A stretch of 64,000 bases of DNA, taken from the NCBI GenBank assembly GCA_030159075.1, contig BROG01000258.1:186001-250000 (forward strand), given 5' to 3'. The DNA comes from Atrina japonica (lineage: Eukaryota > Mollusca > Bivalvia > Pterioida > Pinnidae). The number at the start of each line of letters is the position of its first letter. Positions within the stretch are counted from its first letter, which is position 1. Made by a program: the position numbers and the translations under genes. The notes beneath the pieces are model-generated. The model was not told the DNA's origin and ran no database searches. It was given only the letters and a program-made list of their open reading frames with translations. Below are positions 1-11,256 of the stretch, one piece after another.

Positions 1-2240
1 TTTTTTAACACAAATAAAAATCACGTGGATATTTATCAAGGTAGATTCTACTTATCGCTAAAATTTAACAAAGCATGCAATTATTACTTATAAATCGAAC
101 TTGAATTTGAATATCGCTCTTACTTCATGTTCATCCGATAATTACCTGCCTGTTTTGCATAATAGCAAGAACGCCATCTTGGAATTTTAAAATGTCGCTT
201 TTACCTTGAAGGTATATCTAGTTGATAAAAGTAAAGATTATAAAAAGACTCAGATATAATATTAATATTTCTCAAATGTAATGAGAGTTCATTATATTTT
301 GATATGTTTTATTGGAAATATGGCGTTTCCATTTATTGTCACACAATGTTCCTGATGCCGTAGACATTTTATCACTTACTTTCGTCTACTCAGGTGTGCA
401 CGTAGGTAAATATATTATTCCCACACTAGACAACACATAAACCTCGAGACCTACCTGTAAACGTTAACAACACCTTATCATTTAACATGAACTGCCGAAA
501 GTATACACGATAAAAACGTAAACTCTGAGTCACCTTTCGAAAATTACCGAGTAGATCGACTCTGAAGCAAGACAAAAAAAATTCGTTATTAAATGAATAA
601 TTAGGTCTACTGCAGTATTTGAATAGTTACAGTACAGAATAGTTATTATAATTGAATTGTACTGTATTTGTGTAAGTCAGAAAATATTCTAATTTGACAG
701 TTCAAACGAATATGAAATATTTATCATCACTTATTGACAATTTTTATAAGGAGACTTGCTAATTTTTCAAATTGTAAGACCATATTATGCATTTTCATAA
801 ATCAAAAATACAAATATTTTCACTATCCTGTTGTAAGTTTACAGCTCCCCTTGGAGGAAAACATCTGTTATAATAATTAATGATACGGGCGATATCGCCG
901 ATGATACTAATAATATTCTTATATTCTATTCAATGACACAAAAATTCCTCACAAATTATTTTATCTTAAATTATTGTTTATTTTGTTTCCAGTATATGGA
1001 AATACTGATATTTTTACACTATTATTATCAATATCACCCATTATATCATAATTTATATTCATTATAAAACACAAATAGTTATGATATCGTGTAAAAGCAC
1101 AGTTATATAAACTGGAACTTTAGAATTAAAATGAATATATGATTTATCTACCATGAATCTTCAGAAATTGAATTACAGAACACTGTAATCATGTACATGT
1201 AACAATGCTATGATTCATTTCTAAGAAATTATTATAACAAAAACATCGAAATTCTAAGGAATTATAAGATAGTTAAAAATAAGAAATATATATAGATATA
1301 GAAATATATATAGATTTAGACAATATTAATTGTTTGATATACAGATTATCAGACTGGAGATGGACCAGAGTTGCTCTTGACATCCCAGTAAATAGAGAAT
1401 GTGACAATCCATTATTTTGATTAAAAAATATTCTTTTTCCATTAAAAAATAACACAAAAAAGGATGAGGTGACCATTTTTATTTAGGAATCACATTAGGA
1501 TTTTTTTTTTTTATCAGATGCATAGTGATCCCTGTGAATGGAATGATGACCACAGCTATTTCAACAACTTAAATATCTGGCAACTGCCACATAATTATAT
1601 GGTGGCCACTAGATAGGGTATCATATACTGAAGCTTGCCAAAGTATTCAGTAACTATTATTCTTTACTATAAATTTCCTGTAAAACCACATTTTTGAATA
1701 AATATTGTGAAGCCATTTCTTATTGGATTTCAATAGAATTTTCACATTAAACAGAGACTACAGAAACTACAGAACAGTTTCATTTCATATTTTGATTTCT
1801 CAACTAGAAATTAAAATATTTATCTGTTAAAACAAAAAGTTTTATTTTGGGGATGGAAACCTCTATGGGTAAGTAAAATTGTGAATCTAATTTTTACTTT
1901 ATGTTTCAATTGGCAAATCTATGAAATGATAAATTAGAAAATGACACCCTAATAACCAATGAAATTGGAAATACTCTCTGTTTTATGTTGAAAATTGTAA
2001 TGTTTTCAAAAACATGGTTTAATATGAAATATATTAGTTAAAATCTACAGTGACTGAATACTTTTGGTATTTCTTACATGACAGTACGGACTTCCATAGT
2101 TATTCATATTGTTATAAGTCAGTGTTACTCTGTTCAGTTCATCAAAGAATTTAACCCAAAACACAAGTTGATGACAAAATAAGATTTTGACCCTTAACAT
2201 CACATTTGTGAAAGATAACCTTTTATAGCTCTGTTGATAT
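1..2240. other. AT-rich non-coding DNA, no gene seen
   Basis: I see no coding signal on either strand beyond short chance frames. The stretch holds simple AT-rich tracts, a poly-T run near 1500-1512 and a fragment around 1565-1610 (CACATAATTATATGG) that resembles the subterminal repeats of the element at 3890-5675. Confidence 0.5.
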
Positions 2241-2324
2241 TACAATTACCAAATTTCATGATCGTTGAAAGTGACTCGATTGGTTGCAAGTCGAAATAGT
2301 ACCATACATGGTGGCTCATTTGTG

Positions 2325-2790
2325 TCGTGTTGACTTTTCATTATTTCAGGGCAAAAAGACGACAAATTAACTTTTGTCAAAATGAGAAGATGACAAAATT
2401 GAAGCGAAAAGACAACAAAATAACCCACCAAATTAGCGACTTTATTGCCGTAGTTTCGTCTTGTCGTCTTTTCACCTCGCTAATTTACCACCTTAAAATG
2501 TTGTCTTTTCGCCTCGCTAATTTGTGACCTTAAAAAGACATCTTTTCGTCTTCCTGTGGGCATGAGTGTAATGTATATGGAACTGACCATGGCGTCTGCG
2601 CACAATCTGGTGTATTCGTCAATTCAAGGCCTTTGTCAACGAAATTATGCCAATATCCTTTTATTTTAAATACATTCAGATGATAGTTTAAGGTTGCAAC
2701 TTTGTGGGGCGAAAAGACGACAAGACAATATATTAAGGTCACAAATTAGCGAGGCGACAAGACAACACGACGAAAAAATGACAAAAAGTC
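2325..2790. repeat. Repeat with inverted GCGAAAAGACGACAAG-type ends (MITE-like)
   Basis: Motifs of the form AATTAGCGAGGCGAAAAGAC occur in both orientations: near 2395-2420 and 2700-2760 in one, and 2440-2525 in the other. They flank a short unique core around 2550-2690. Opposed termini like these suggest a non-autonomous DNA element or a nested pair. No transposase is present. Exact ends were not resolved. Confidence 0.45.
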
Positions 2791-3156
2791 ACTTGTTGAA
2801 ATATATGCTATTAAAGGTCAATTCGGCGTCCTTTATGAATCTCGAGATATTATAACATTGCTTTAGAATGTTACTTTTCAACTATTCTTGACCATTATAC
2901 TCTTGTGATAGAATTGACAATCAAAGCAATAGACTGGACTGTTAACAATTCTTGCGCCGATAAATATGCAAATGAGTTTTGGTCAAGTTTCTCTTACTGT
3001 GTATTGGCAAGATCTGTCTATGAAGTTGGACATTGAAGTTGCATCATTCCTCATTCACGTGATCTAAACTGATTAGAAATTCGCGACAGTCTTTGAAGTT
3101 GGGAAAACGTTTTACATGTACACGTTTTGACCTAGAGATGTATGTATTTTAATTTC

Positions 3157-3702
3157 AATCAAAGTACTGAAAGTACTGATACGAGTTGATGGTAATCGTT
3201 TGTTTTATTGAGGTATAATACACCCAGTATACTGAAAAAGTATTCACTGTGTACACATCCTTGAAATATATTATATTATATATATATATATGAACTTACT
3301 GTCACAGTAAAACATCAGCCTTTTTACTGAGAAAATGCATAATCACCCAATTTTATATGGACAATGAAAACATCACAATTTTTACACATTATTTAACCAT
3401 TTATATCACACGTAAGTACCTTAGAGGTCGAATTTTGGCTTTTGATCGGAAGTATAGCGTATAATACTGCCCAGTCGCATAGAAAAGCGATGTTATTAAA
3501 ATCTATGTAGTTTGTTGCATAATAAATAAGCCATCAGTACTCACGTTAGGCCAAATGTCTGAACCAAGTTTTAGTTACCTTTTATTTTGTAAAACCTAAA
3601 TTTACCGAATTGAAAAGTATTCAATATACTGAGTGTATTATACCTCATTGAAACTTACGACTGCCATCAACTCGTATCAGAACTTTCAGTACTTTGATTC
3701 TG
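3157..3702. mobile_element. Long-terminal-inverted-repeat element (about 545 bp)
   Basis: The left arm at about 3157-3250 and the right arm at about 3608-3702 are inverted copies of each other over roughly 95 bp, with a few mismatches. Both contain GATACGAGTTGATGG and GAGGTATAATACAC. The core is AT-rich and non-coding. This is the structure of a MITE or foldback element. The superfamily cannot be told because no transposase is present. Confidence 0.7.
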
Positions 3703-3889
3703 TAATATAATTGATATAGTTTCTTAGTTGATATTTATCTTGTGTTTCTGTGATATTTCATTATCTAGCTTGTAATGTTTCATTGAAGTATGATTAAATT
3801 TGTATATGATCTAAGTAAAATACAATTTGTTTTACTGTCCAGCTTATTAAGTCATATAAATTATTTATTGTTTCAACTAATGATTACAC

Positions 3890-5675
3890 ACAATTCTACG
3901 GAAGCATGTTAGGCTCACCTGCCAAAATACTTTTCTTGAGAGTGAGTATTTTATCTGGCGGCGGCCACATAATTATCTGCCAAAATATTTTTCTTGAGAG
4001 TGAAAATATTCTGTCTGGCGGCCGCCTCTCAATTATCTGGCGGCCGCCAGATAATTAAGGAGAGAGAGAGACGTTGTTTTGTTCAGCAAAAACTTTTAAT
4101 ACTGTTCTTTTAATTTCTATTAAAACTGATTGTACCAAATATTTAACTACAGTTGTATTTACATTCATCTTTCGCTTATTTATCGGTATTTTTAGATATG
4201 AGTACATGGAGTACTGTAGGCTATTCCTCTGCCGTGAACACAGTTTCACAACAGGGATTCATGAATGTTCTTTTTAAAGTTGCTGTAGGCTTACCGTTAT
4301 TTCAGACATATCTTAATAAAATATTTACACTAAAATGCAAATTATGTCAGCAAAGTATCTCGAGGAAGGCTAATTTTAAGTTGTGAATAAAACACAGAAA
4401 TTAAAAAAAATATTTTTGTCGTCGATATTTAAAAATCATTGATGATTAATAAACAGACAATTTGTAGTAATACAGTGTCCCATAGAGTTGGCTGTAAAGG
4501 ACATAAACTGACGTCGTAATGGAAATGACTGTCAGTGACGTATCGGGCCTTCGGAGTAACGGCCTTCATATGACGCAACAGCTTAACAGCTGTGTGAGAC
4601 GAGAAGTAGTTTCCCTTTTTTTGTCCCGAAATACTAAATGGAATTAATGTTTATTTTCTTATTTTCATATCATTTTGAAAGAAACTAGTGATATGGAAAA
4701 TTTTGAATAAGTGTTAGATTTGTTTTGAAGTTATTTAAAAATATTCGTCTGCTTGGTAACTGGAAACCGAAAGGTTAAATGTGTCAGAAGAGAATTTGCA
4801 ACGAATTTGCGTTTGAATTCTGATATATTATTAATGCGCTATACCATAGAAAGTTTGAGTGTGACTTACTAGAAGGGCGACAGCTAATATTCATTCATGA
4901 CAACTGAAAGTAGCTATTTTATTTGACATTTTTTACCAATTAGCTGGGAACCATGTACTCCGACAATGTAAGAGGTTTGAACCATGTACTCCGACAAAAC
5001 GGCGAGAGCACTTCGGCATATCTGAAGTAAAGCTAGCTCTAATATCACTGGAATATGAACCATGTTGAGCGATTGGTACGTAACTTACGTAAGTATTTCA
5101 TACGGCCTGATTTCACACGATGCGAGTGACGAATTATTTCTGATAGGAATATCCGGTGAAGGCAAACATCAGAAATGCTTGACAAAGTTGCGCTAGGCCT
5201 ACCTCTCTTCTTTTTCTGTTGTAGATACGAAGCGAACTTTCATTTATGCGCCAGACTGTGGTCTGTTGTTCTGGTCATAACATAACCTAGATATGGGCCT
5301 GTAGGTTGTACAATGTGCTACAGATGTAGTCTCGTGTTTCCGATTTCCTTCTGTGATTTTTATTGTTTTGTGGTAGGCTTTTTTAAGATTAAATATATAA
5401 GAAATAAACATGTGATATTCTATTCTTAGCTAGACCTATCCGATATCTAAACATGTGTAATGTTATGATGATTATTTCGTTATTAAAGTTTCAACTTCAG
5501 ACTAAAATGGACTTTAAAAGTCAGTCCAGGGCCCAAGATCATGAAGCGATCTCTGCCGTAAGTCAGACTTCATTCAAGTGGCGACCGCCAAAATTAAGTG
5601 GCTAGATAAAATCTTTTCACTCTCAAGAAAAATATTTTGATAGGTGAACCTAATACACTTCCGTACAATTCCCAC
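3890..5675. mobile_element. Non-autonomous DNA transposon with about 90-bp TIRs
   Basis: The left end (about 3890-3985) and right end (about 5574-5672) are inverted copies. Both carry CTTGAGAGTGA and a GGCGGCCGCC/GGCGACCGCC subterminal motif, and an outer block reading TACGGAAG. Subterminal motifs repeat two to three times inside the left end (3935-4060), including the palindrome TGGCGGCCGCCA. The 1.6-kb interior has no transposase. It is probably a deletion derivative of a larger element; the family is not identified. Confidence 0.6.
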
Positions 5676-6310
5676 TTCAACAACAACTTTACTGAAATTT
5701 AGACTGGGAATTAAGATGCCTCTGCATGCTCTGGAGAATCATTTACAGTTAAAACCAATAATCCCACATTGATTTAAATGGATGCCTTTGTGTATTGACA
5801 CTACTTATAGAGCTATATTATCACTGTACAAATGTATCTTGTAGAGGAGAGTAAAGCATGTATAATGCTATTTAAAAATCTATAGAAATCTTAAGAACTG
5901 TCGAGCTCGTAACCGTGAGTCAAGCTTGAACATGTTACTTTGTACTAAGACTCATAGAGTTTATGAGTATTAACAAAGGGAGATCACTGTGTATAGACTC
6001 TATAGGTGGAACAAAGGGAGATCACTCTGTATACCCTGAGTTTTATACCAGATCACTCTGTGTACCTTTGTGTCTACCGTATAGATACTAGAGCAGGACT
6101 CTAAGTGCACTCTAAACTCTAAGTGTACATCTTATACCCAGACGTAATACACAAACACCAGATCAATTTTTAATAAGTTTAATGTCCCGCTAAAATCTTT
6201 TTTAGATAGTCGACAGAGGATTAGGACCTCTGTGACTATGTACAATACATATGAATGAACTTAAAAAACACTTATTAACTTAAAAACACTTATTAACTTG
6301 AAAACACTGA
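5676..6310. other. Non-coding flank of the retroelement
   Basis: No gene seen. The motif GATCACTSTGTATA recurs three times between 5980 and 6065 as a small degenerate repeat. AACTTAAAAACACTTATT repeats near 6258-6310, directly before the reverse-transcriptase frame opens. Confidence 0.4.
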
Positions 6311-6314
6311 TAAC

Positions 6315-7629
6315 TATTTGAAACGTTTTTATTTGTAAGGCACATATTAGAAGAACTTGGGTTTAATACGAATTCTGGAAATCCTACATACACACGTAGC
6401 TCACTTTCAAAGGACGAGATCCTTCAAAATCACGTGTCCGTATTACACTCATTTGATATACCTACAACAGATATCGATTTCGAGCTACCATATTTATATT
6501 GGATACCTAAACTTCATAAAATCCCATATAAGCAAAGATACATAGCAGGATCCAGCAAATGTTCTACCAAACCTTTATCTTTGCTCCTTACCAAGATATT
6601 GACAGCCGTTAAGGAGAAACTTCAAAAATACTGTACAGTTGCTTATTCCAGAAGCGGTGTAAATCAGATGTGGATACTTAAAAATTCTAAACAGCTTTTA
6701 GAAAATTTTAAGGCACACAATTTTTCTCGAATTCACAGTATCAAAACTTATGACTTCTCAACTCTTTACACTACTATTCCACATAAAAAATTAAAAGAAA
6801 GACTTTTTAGCATCATAGACAACTGCTTTTTCACTAAAGGTGGTACCCGAAAATTTAAATTTAAATATCTAGTTATTGGCTATCAGGATACTTATTTCGT
6901 CAAACACCACTCTGATTCCATACATAAATATACTGAAGTTGATATAAAAACATGCTGGAATTTCTAATAGACAATAAATTGGTAATGTTGGGAGACGTGG
7001 TCTTTCAACAAACTGTCGGTATTCCTATGGGAACCAATTGTGCTCCTTTATTGGCCGACCTGTTCCTTTATTCATACGAAGCAGACTTCATTCAGAAACT
7101 GCTGTATCAAAAGAAGAAAAAGTTAGCGGTGTCCTTTAATTTGACATTCAGATATTTCGACGACGTTTTGTCAATTAATAATGACAATTTTCATACATAT
7201 GTCAATGCGATATATCCCAGCGAACTAGAAATTAAAGATACAACAGAATCAAGTACACATGCTTCATACTTAGACATTTTACTTAATATAAACACAGACG
7301 GGAAATTAGCAACTAAGCTATACGATAAACGCGACGATTTTGGCTTTCCCATTGTAAATTTTCCACATTTAAGTAGTAATATCCCTCAGTTACCTGCATA
7401 TGGAGTTTATATTTCACAAATGATCCGATATGCCAGGGCGTGCACAACATATGAAGATTTCATATACAGAGGTAAACTACTCACTGACAAATTATTGACA
7501 CAGGGATATCGAAAACCGCGTTTAATGTCAACGTTCCGCAAATTTTATGGTCGGTATAATAGTCTTGTTTGCGACTACTCTATTTCACTAAGTGAAATGT
7601 TGAGTTGCCTTTTCGTTGGCGGTTGTTGA
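6315..7629 (+). pseudogene. Penelope-like element reverse transcriptase, one frameshift
   Basis: This frame encodes the RT of a retroelement, and I read it as a Penelope-like element. It is open from about 6315 (before the first ATG at 6357 or 6434) to a stop at 6967. It then continues in another frame from about 6950 to the stop at 7629, so one base appears lost or gained near 6945-6955. RT landmarks are PKLHKIPYKQRYIAGSS (template/finger region), YDFSTLYTTIP (motif A-like), GIPMGTNCAPLLADLFLYSY (motif B) and RYFDDVLSI (the catalytic YxDD motif, here YFDD). A C-terminal GIY-YIG endonuclease, present in classical Penelope elements, is not seen, so it may be an endonuclease-deficient type or lost. 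Confidence is high for RT and moderate for the Penelope assignment. Confidence 0.8.
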
Positions 7630-7858
7630 GACGTCTGTACCAATTGTGACGAGGATACACTCCTCACGTGTTTCATTGGACTTGACTGTGGACTCACGGC
7701 GGGTGTGACCGGTTGACAGGGGATGCTTACTCCTCCATGGCACCTGATCCAACCTCTTGGTTTCCAGAGGTCCGTGTTTGTCCATTTTTACCGAATTTGT
7801 ATCTATGTCCTGGACATTCTATTGATTTATACTTTGGTATCTGGAATTTTTATATTCA
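7630..7858 (+). mobile_element. 3' untranslated tail of the Penelope-like element
   Basis: This segment follows the RT stop directly and is repeated almost identically after the RT fragment at 23265-23490, so it belongs to the element. It contains a small hairpin (GAGGATACACTCCTC) and the block GGTCCGTGTTTG. Similarity between the two copies ends around GGTATCTGGAATTTTTATAT, which marks the probable 3' end. Confidence 0.65.
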
Positions 7859-8107
7859 TCACTATGAAACAGTCTTGAAACACGCAAACAAACTTTTGTC
7901 ACTTTGTCTCACTACTATGGTTGATCTTGCCCATACAGAACGGAGCAAAAGAACGTTAGCTTTTGTCCTAGATCGATCTGTTCGGATTCCTTGACGCTAT
8001 GATAGCAACCATATTTACATGATAACAGTACAAAAAAATCACTTCTGTTCGGTTTCCACTCTCAATTTCTTGGTGGGTTTTCCTCCCTTCTTGAGCATCA
8101 AATTGAC

Positions 8108-8606
8108 TTAACGTTTGGCTCCTGTTGAAGTCGGTTCGGTACATTCATAAGCCCAATGACCTGACTGATGACATTTATAACATTGGTCCGATTGACGAGA
8201 TCGACTTTCTACTTTGTTTTCAGATTCTACTCTTACTGATGTTGTTGCCGACTCGTTATTCTTAGGACATATTGGAGACCAATGTCCAATTTCAGCACAA
8301 ATGAAACAAGGATGAGTCTGTGGGGAAAGCCTATATTCGTAATCCATATACGATGTTCTGACACCTGGCTGTAGTTTATCCTTCAATTCTTTCAGACTAA
8401 CTAATGGTCGTGAGTTCTTCCCTCATTTTCTGTAATGTGGATAGGAAGGCATCACGTAACATTCCCTTGGCCGCATCATTTTTTTATTTTTCATCTTCTT
8501 GCTCTAAAGTTTTTAGAACTTCATCAAAATCAGCAGTCCCTTCTATGTACAGTGTACAATTAGGTGAATAATTAGGGTGTGACTGAGGCAATCCTGGACA
8601 ACTCAT
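8108..8606 (-). pseudogene. Two-CCHC zinc-knuckle protein of the Polinton-type cluster
   Basis: The best start is an ATG at 8606 beginning MSCPGLPQSH. The frame runs about 50 codons to an in-frame stop in an A-rich run near 8487, resumes, then shifts near 8400 and continues to the stop at 8108. The C-terminal half has two textbook C-x2-C-x4-H-x4-C zinc knuckles (CFICAEIGHWSPIC and CYKCHQSGHWAYEC), 30-odd residues apart with a Ser/Glu-rich linker. Such knuckles bind single-stranded nucleic acid in retroviral nucleocapsids and RNA-binding proteins. The gene lies about 140 bp after the BIR gene on the same strand, as expected for one compact viral cluster. A captured Gag or host fragment is the alternative. 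Confidence 0.6.
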
Positions 8607-8746
8607 GTTGATGACTGATTCAACTGATGTTCGGTGACTAAACTTCACTTTACTTTATACCCGTTCTTCTTGTTCTATATTTAGACTCGTTCACGTCAGG
8701 CACTTGTTTGTCCCCAATAAGGGATGCTCCACACAGGGTTTCTTTT

Positions 8747-9245
8747 TTATATCACCAGTTGACTGAAAGCACAATCTTTAGACCAACGTCGATGTTCTGT
8801 ATAAGCATTATCGGACCATTCCCAATAGGTGCCACAACAAAAACACTGAATGTGGTCACTGTTCCCTAAATACACAAATCCTGCTCTGGCTAATTCTATC
8901 TGTTTAGGTCCCGGTAGATATTTTGGCCAATGATCTTTAAACGTCAGGTACCTGGTTTCATACTACAACAATTAGGTAAGGCTAAATGTATTCTTAATTC
9001 CTGATGAAACGATAATCCTCTGACGGTAGCAGGTCTTATTTTAAAAGTGCTCATGCCCTGTCTCCTTTCTATAGGTGGACACCTTACCACTTCTATCAGG
9101 TTGGCTCTCGGTACACTATCCACTTCTACCCCCGATGGGTTCGTGGTACACTATCCATCATGTCTCTGTTCATGGGAGCACTATCTGTGACAGTTTGACT
9201 AGCAACCATCGTCGATGAAAATAAAGGTTCCAGACTTCTTTCCAT
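8747..9245 (-). pseudogene. BIR-domain (IAP-type) protein, two frameshifts
   Basis: The probable start is the ATG at 9245; an internal ATG at 9054 is the alternative. The stop is at 8747, and frameshifts lie near 9118 and 8950. The C-terminal 60-odd residues match the baculovirus IAP repeat in order: FKDHWP at its start, LARAGFVYLG, the first zinc-ligand pair in HIQCFCCG, then a tryptophan, and EHRRW followed by the final cysteine (C-x2-C-x16-H-x6-C spacing). BIR proteins bind caspases or IAP antagonists, and some viruses use them to delay apoptosis; no activity can be inferred for this broken copy. No RING domain follows. It sits between the AT-hook protein and the zinc-knuckle gene on the same strand. 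This frame had to be translated by hand because the pieces are short. The BIR assignment is firm; that it is an original part of the virus-like element is inference. Confidence 0.75.
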
Positions 9246-9314
9246 CGTGTCTGAGAGTAAATTGTCCCTGATGTGGATTCCCACCCCTTTTTATAAGGTC
9301 CATAAAGTCTATTT

Positions 9315-10101
9315 TTAGATCAGACCAAAATCATAAATATTTTTCAGTTTTTTGTCCTGAAACACAAATTTTATCATCGGTACGTTTACATTATGACCAA
9401 AAAGATCCCATGCTAGTTGTCGTTGTTCTGTAAGCAAATGATACATCATACCTGCTCGGTTACCATTATTATCATTTAATTGTAAAGTTTCACCGTACAT
9501 GGGAAACTGACGACAATCACTTAACCATTTTCGTATAAACATTAAAATATCATGAGGTATTTCTTCGTGTTCTACTTTTCCTGGTCGTCCCCTCTTTCTT
9601 TTCACTCCTTCCCTTTTCCCTTCTTCTTCTTCTTCTCTTTGTTCTTTTGTTCTCTCTATGGATACTTTTCATAGACGTCCCCTCCTTCTTTTCATTCTCT
9701 GTCCCTGTTCTTCTTCTCCATCATCTCTCTGTCCTTCAGTCATTTCCTGTCCTGTCTTTTCCTGACTCTGTCCTTCCATCGATTCCCCATTCTTTCTCTC
9801 TGTTGTTCTTCTTCTTCTTCTCCTTCTTCTTTTTCTCCTTCTTCTTCTTCTTCTTCTTCTTCTTCTTCTTCTTCTTCTTCTTCTTCTACTTCTTCTCTTT
9901 GTTTGTCTTCTCTCTGTTTCACTTCTTCTTTCTGTTTCTCTTCTATCTGTTTTTCTCCTTTTCACCCCTTTGGTCTTTTCAACTCTTCTTTTCTCACGTC
10001 TTTTCTCATATCATTTTCTTTTTTCGTAGGTTTCATATTGATAGAGGTTGACACGATGACTCTCGGTCATCAACTGACCAAATTCCTGTGATGTACTTCA
10101 T
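9315..10101 (-). pseudogene. Charged AT-hook protein of the cluster, broken by a GAA tract
   Basis: A frame opens with an ATG at 10101, only 8 bp after the minor-capsid stop. It runs through Lys/Arg/Glu-rich sequence and a (GAA)n tract around 9805-9895 (poly-Glu or poly-Arg depending on frame) to a clean 96-residue C-terminal frame at 9315-9605. That last part starts KRKRGRPGK, a typical AT-hook (basic-GRP-basic), followed by a globular, unrecognised domain containing DILMFIRKWLSDCRQFPM. The middle is full of frame changes caused by repeat expansion. A DNA-binding or virion-core role would suit the composition, but that is speculation. The C-terminal frame could also be a separate small gene. 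Confidence 0.45.
9800..9900. repeat. (CTT)n/(GAA)n microsatellite
   Basis: A nearly pure CTT run at 9838-9893 with interrupted flanks. It makes long artefactual low-complexity frames on both strands (poly-Phe on +, poly-Glu/Arg on -). It lies within the charged protein of the Polinton-type cluster. Confidence 0.9.
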
Positions 10102-10108
10102 TTTATGA

Positions 10109-11127
10109 TTAAATCACACGACGAAAATGAAGTTTGGCAATCACTTTTCATCCCAGAAAACGAACTTTACGTCCCATGCCATCTCTCAATTGTATTACAA
10201 TGGTTTCAAAATACTTTTTATTTAAACCAACATAATTGTAATGATAAGGTTCCCAATGTTGATGATTGAGCGATTGACCCGTTTGAAAAGGGACCACACG
10301 TAAGAACGGTAACGATAGTGAACCCACAATTTGACTTTCGGCAATGTTACTGAAGACATAGATACCGCTCATACCAATATTTTAACTGGGTGGATACCGT
10401 GGCGTGTATGCGACGTCGATCCATTTAGTCATACCCTCATTCATGTCAATGGCTTCAAAGCCGAGTTTATAACTTAGTAGGCTTGGCAAATGTATTAAAA
10501 AGGGAACGGAATAGATGGGTCGGCCTTTAAACTAAATCACAAATTGATCTAAAGCTGAGTCATACCCGAATTGAATGGTATTTTATGAGAGAGTTCTTCT
10601 ACATCATCAATGACATATTGAAAGGCTCTAGAAAACCCGACTCTCATCTCTTTTATTAAAGCAGCAGGAGACGCATAAAACCCGGAACAAAATTTAAGTC
10701 ACCAAATATTTTCTACAAAAGCGATCCCCGACTCCGTATCAGTTTTAGAGATGACATGGTCAAATTGGGGATCATCTAAGGAGATGTGATTCTTAATCAA
10801 TTCTGTAGTAAAACGTTCATGTTGACGATATTTCACTACCTTTTTCTTGGGATACGTAGAGAGGTCCCGGGGATCTTTGGATGTAACAAAGGACTCCAAA
10901 GGAACGTGAACGGGAACCAGGACATATATGTAATTATCATTCGATCCTACCGATTCTATTAAGTTGGGAAAGATCAATTCACTCAAAGCTACTCCCCACT
11001 CACTATCCATCATACATAAAGCTTGAGGTCGATGAGTTTTGAATTCTTTTAAGGTATTATCAGAAAAGACCTTTAAACTACCTATCACGAACTTTAGAAT
11101 CGAGAGAAGCCGTGATACGTGTATCAA
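10109..11127 (-). pseudogene. Polinton minor capsid (penton-like, F54H12.2-like) protein
   Basis: The N-terminal frame (11127-10699) carries the family signature DNTLKEF followed by a Trp-Gly-Val-Ala-Leu-Ser-Glu stretch (WEVAL-E type). The middle (about 10700-10560) has SGFYASPAALIKEM, and further frames contain LSYKLGF and SGIYVFSNIAESQIVGSL. The end has FETIVIQLRD and, after another shift, KLHFRR before a stop at 10109. This order is diagnostic of the protein annotated as F54H12.2-like in many invertebrates and interpreted as the jelly-roll minor capsid protein of Polintons. At least four frame changes or stops show that it is dead. It follows the polymerase by about 130 bp on the same strand. 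Length (about 340 codons) suits the family. Confidence 0.8.
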
Positions 11128-11256
11128 ACTGTATAAATGAACTCCTACCCTTCACCTCCTTCTGTTTTATATTAACAACAACAACAACACCAATGTAAAG
11201 TTTCATAGTTTTTAATACTAAAAAAAAACCAAACTTTTAAAAATATTCAAACAGTC

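Noticed and set aside
7640..7700. Hammerhead ribozyme in the Penelope-like tail
   Set aside because: The minus strand has GAAAC and a hairpin (GAGGA/TCCTC), but no CTGANGA box at the right position.
7990..8080. A 19-codon basic peptide (MLKKGGKPTKK...) after the zinc-knuckle gene
   Set aside because: Co-oriented and basic, but too short to support as a gene without homologues.
9647..10051. Phe-rich + strand frame of 134 codons
   Set aside because: Reverse strand of the (GAA)n tract in the Polinton-type cluster.
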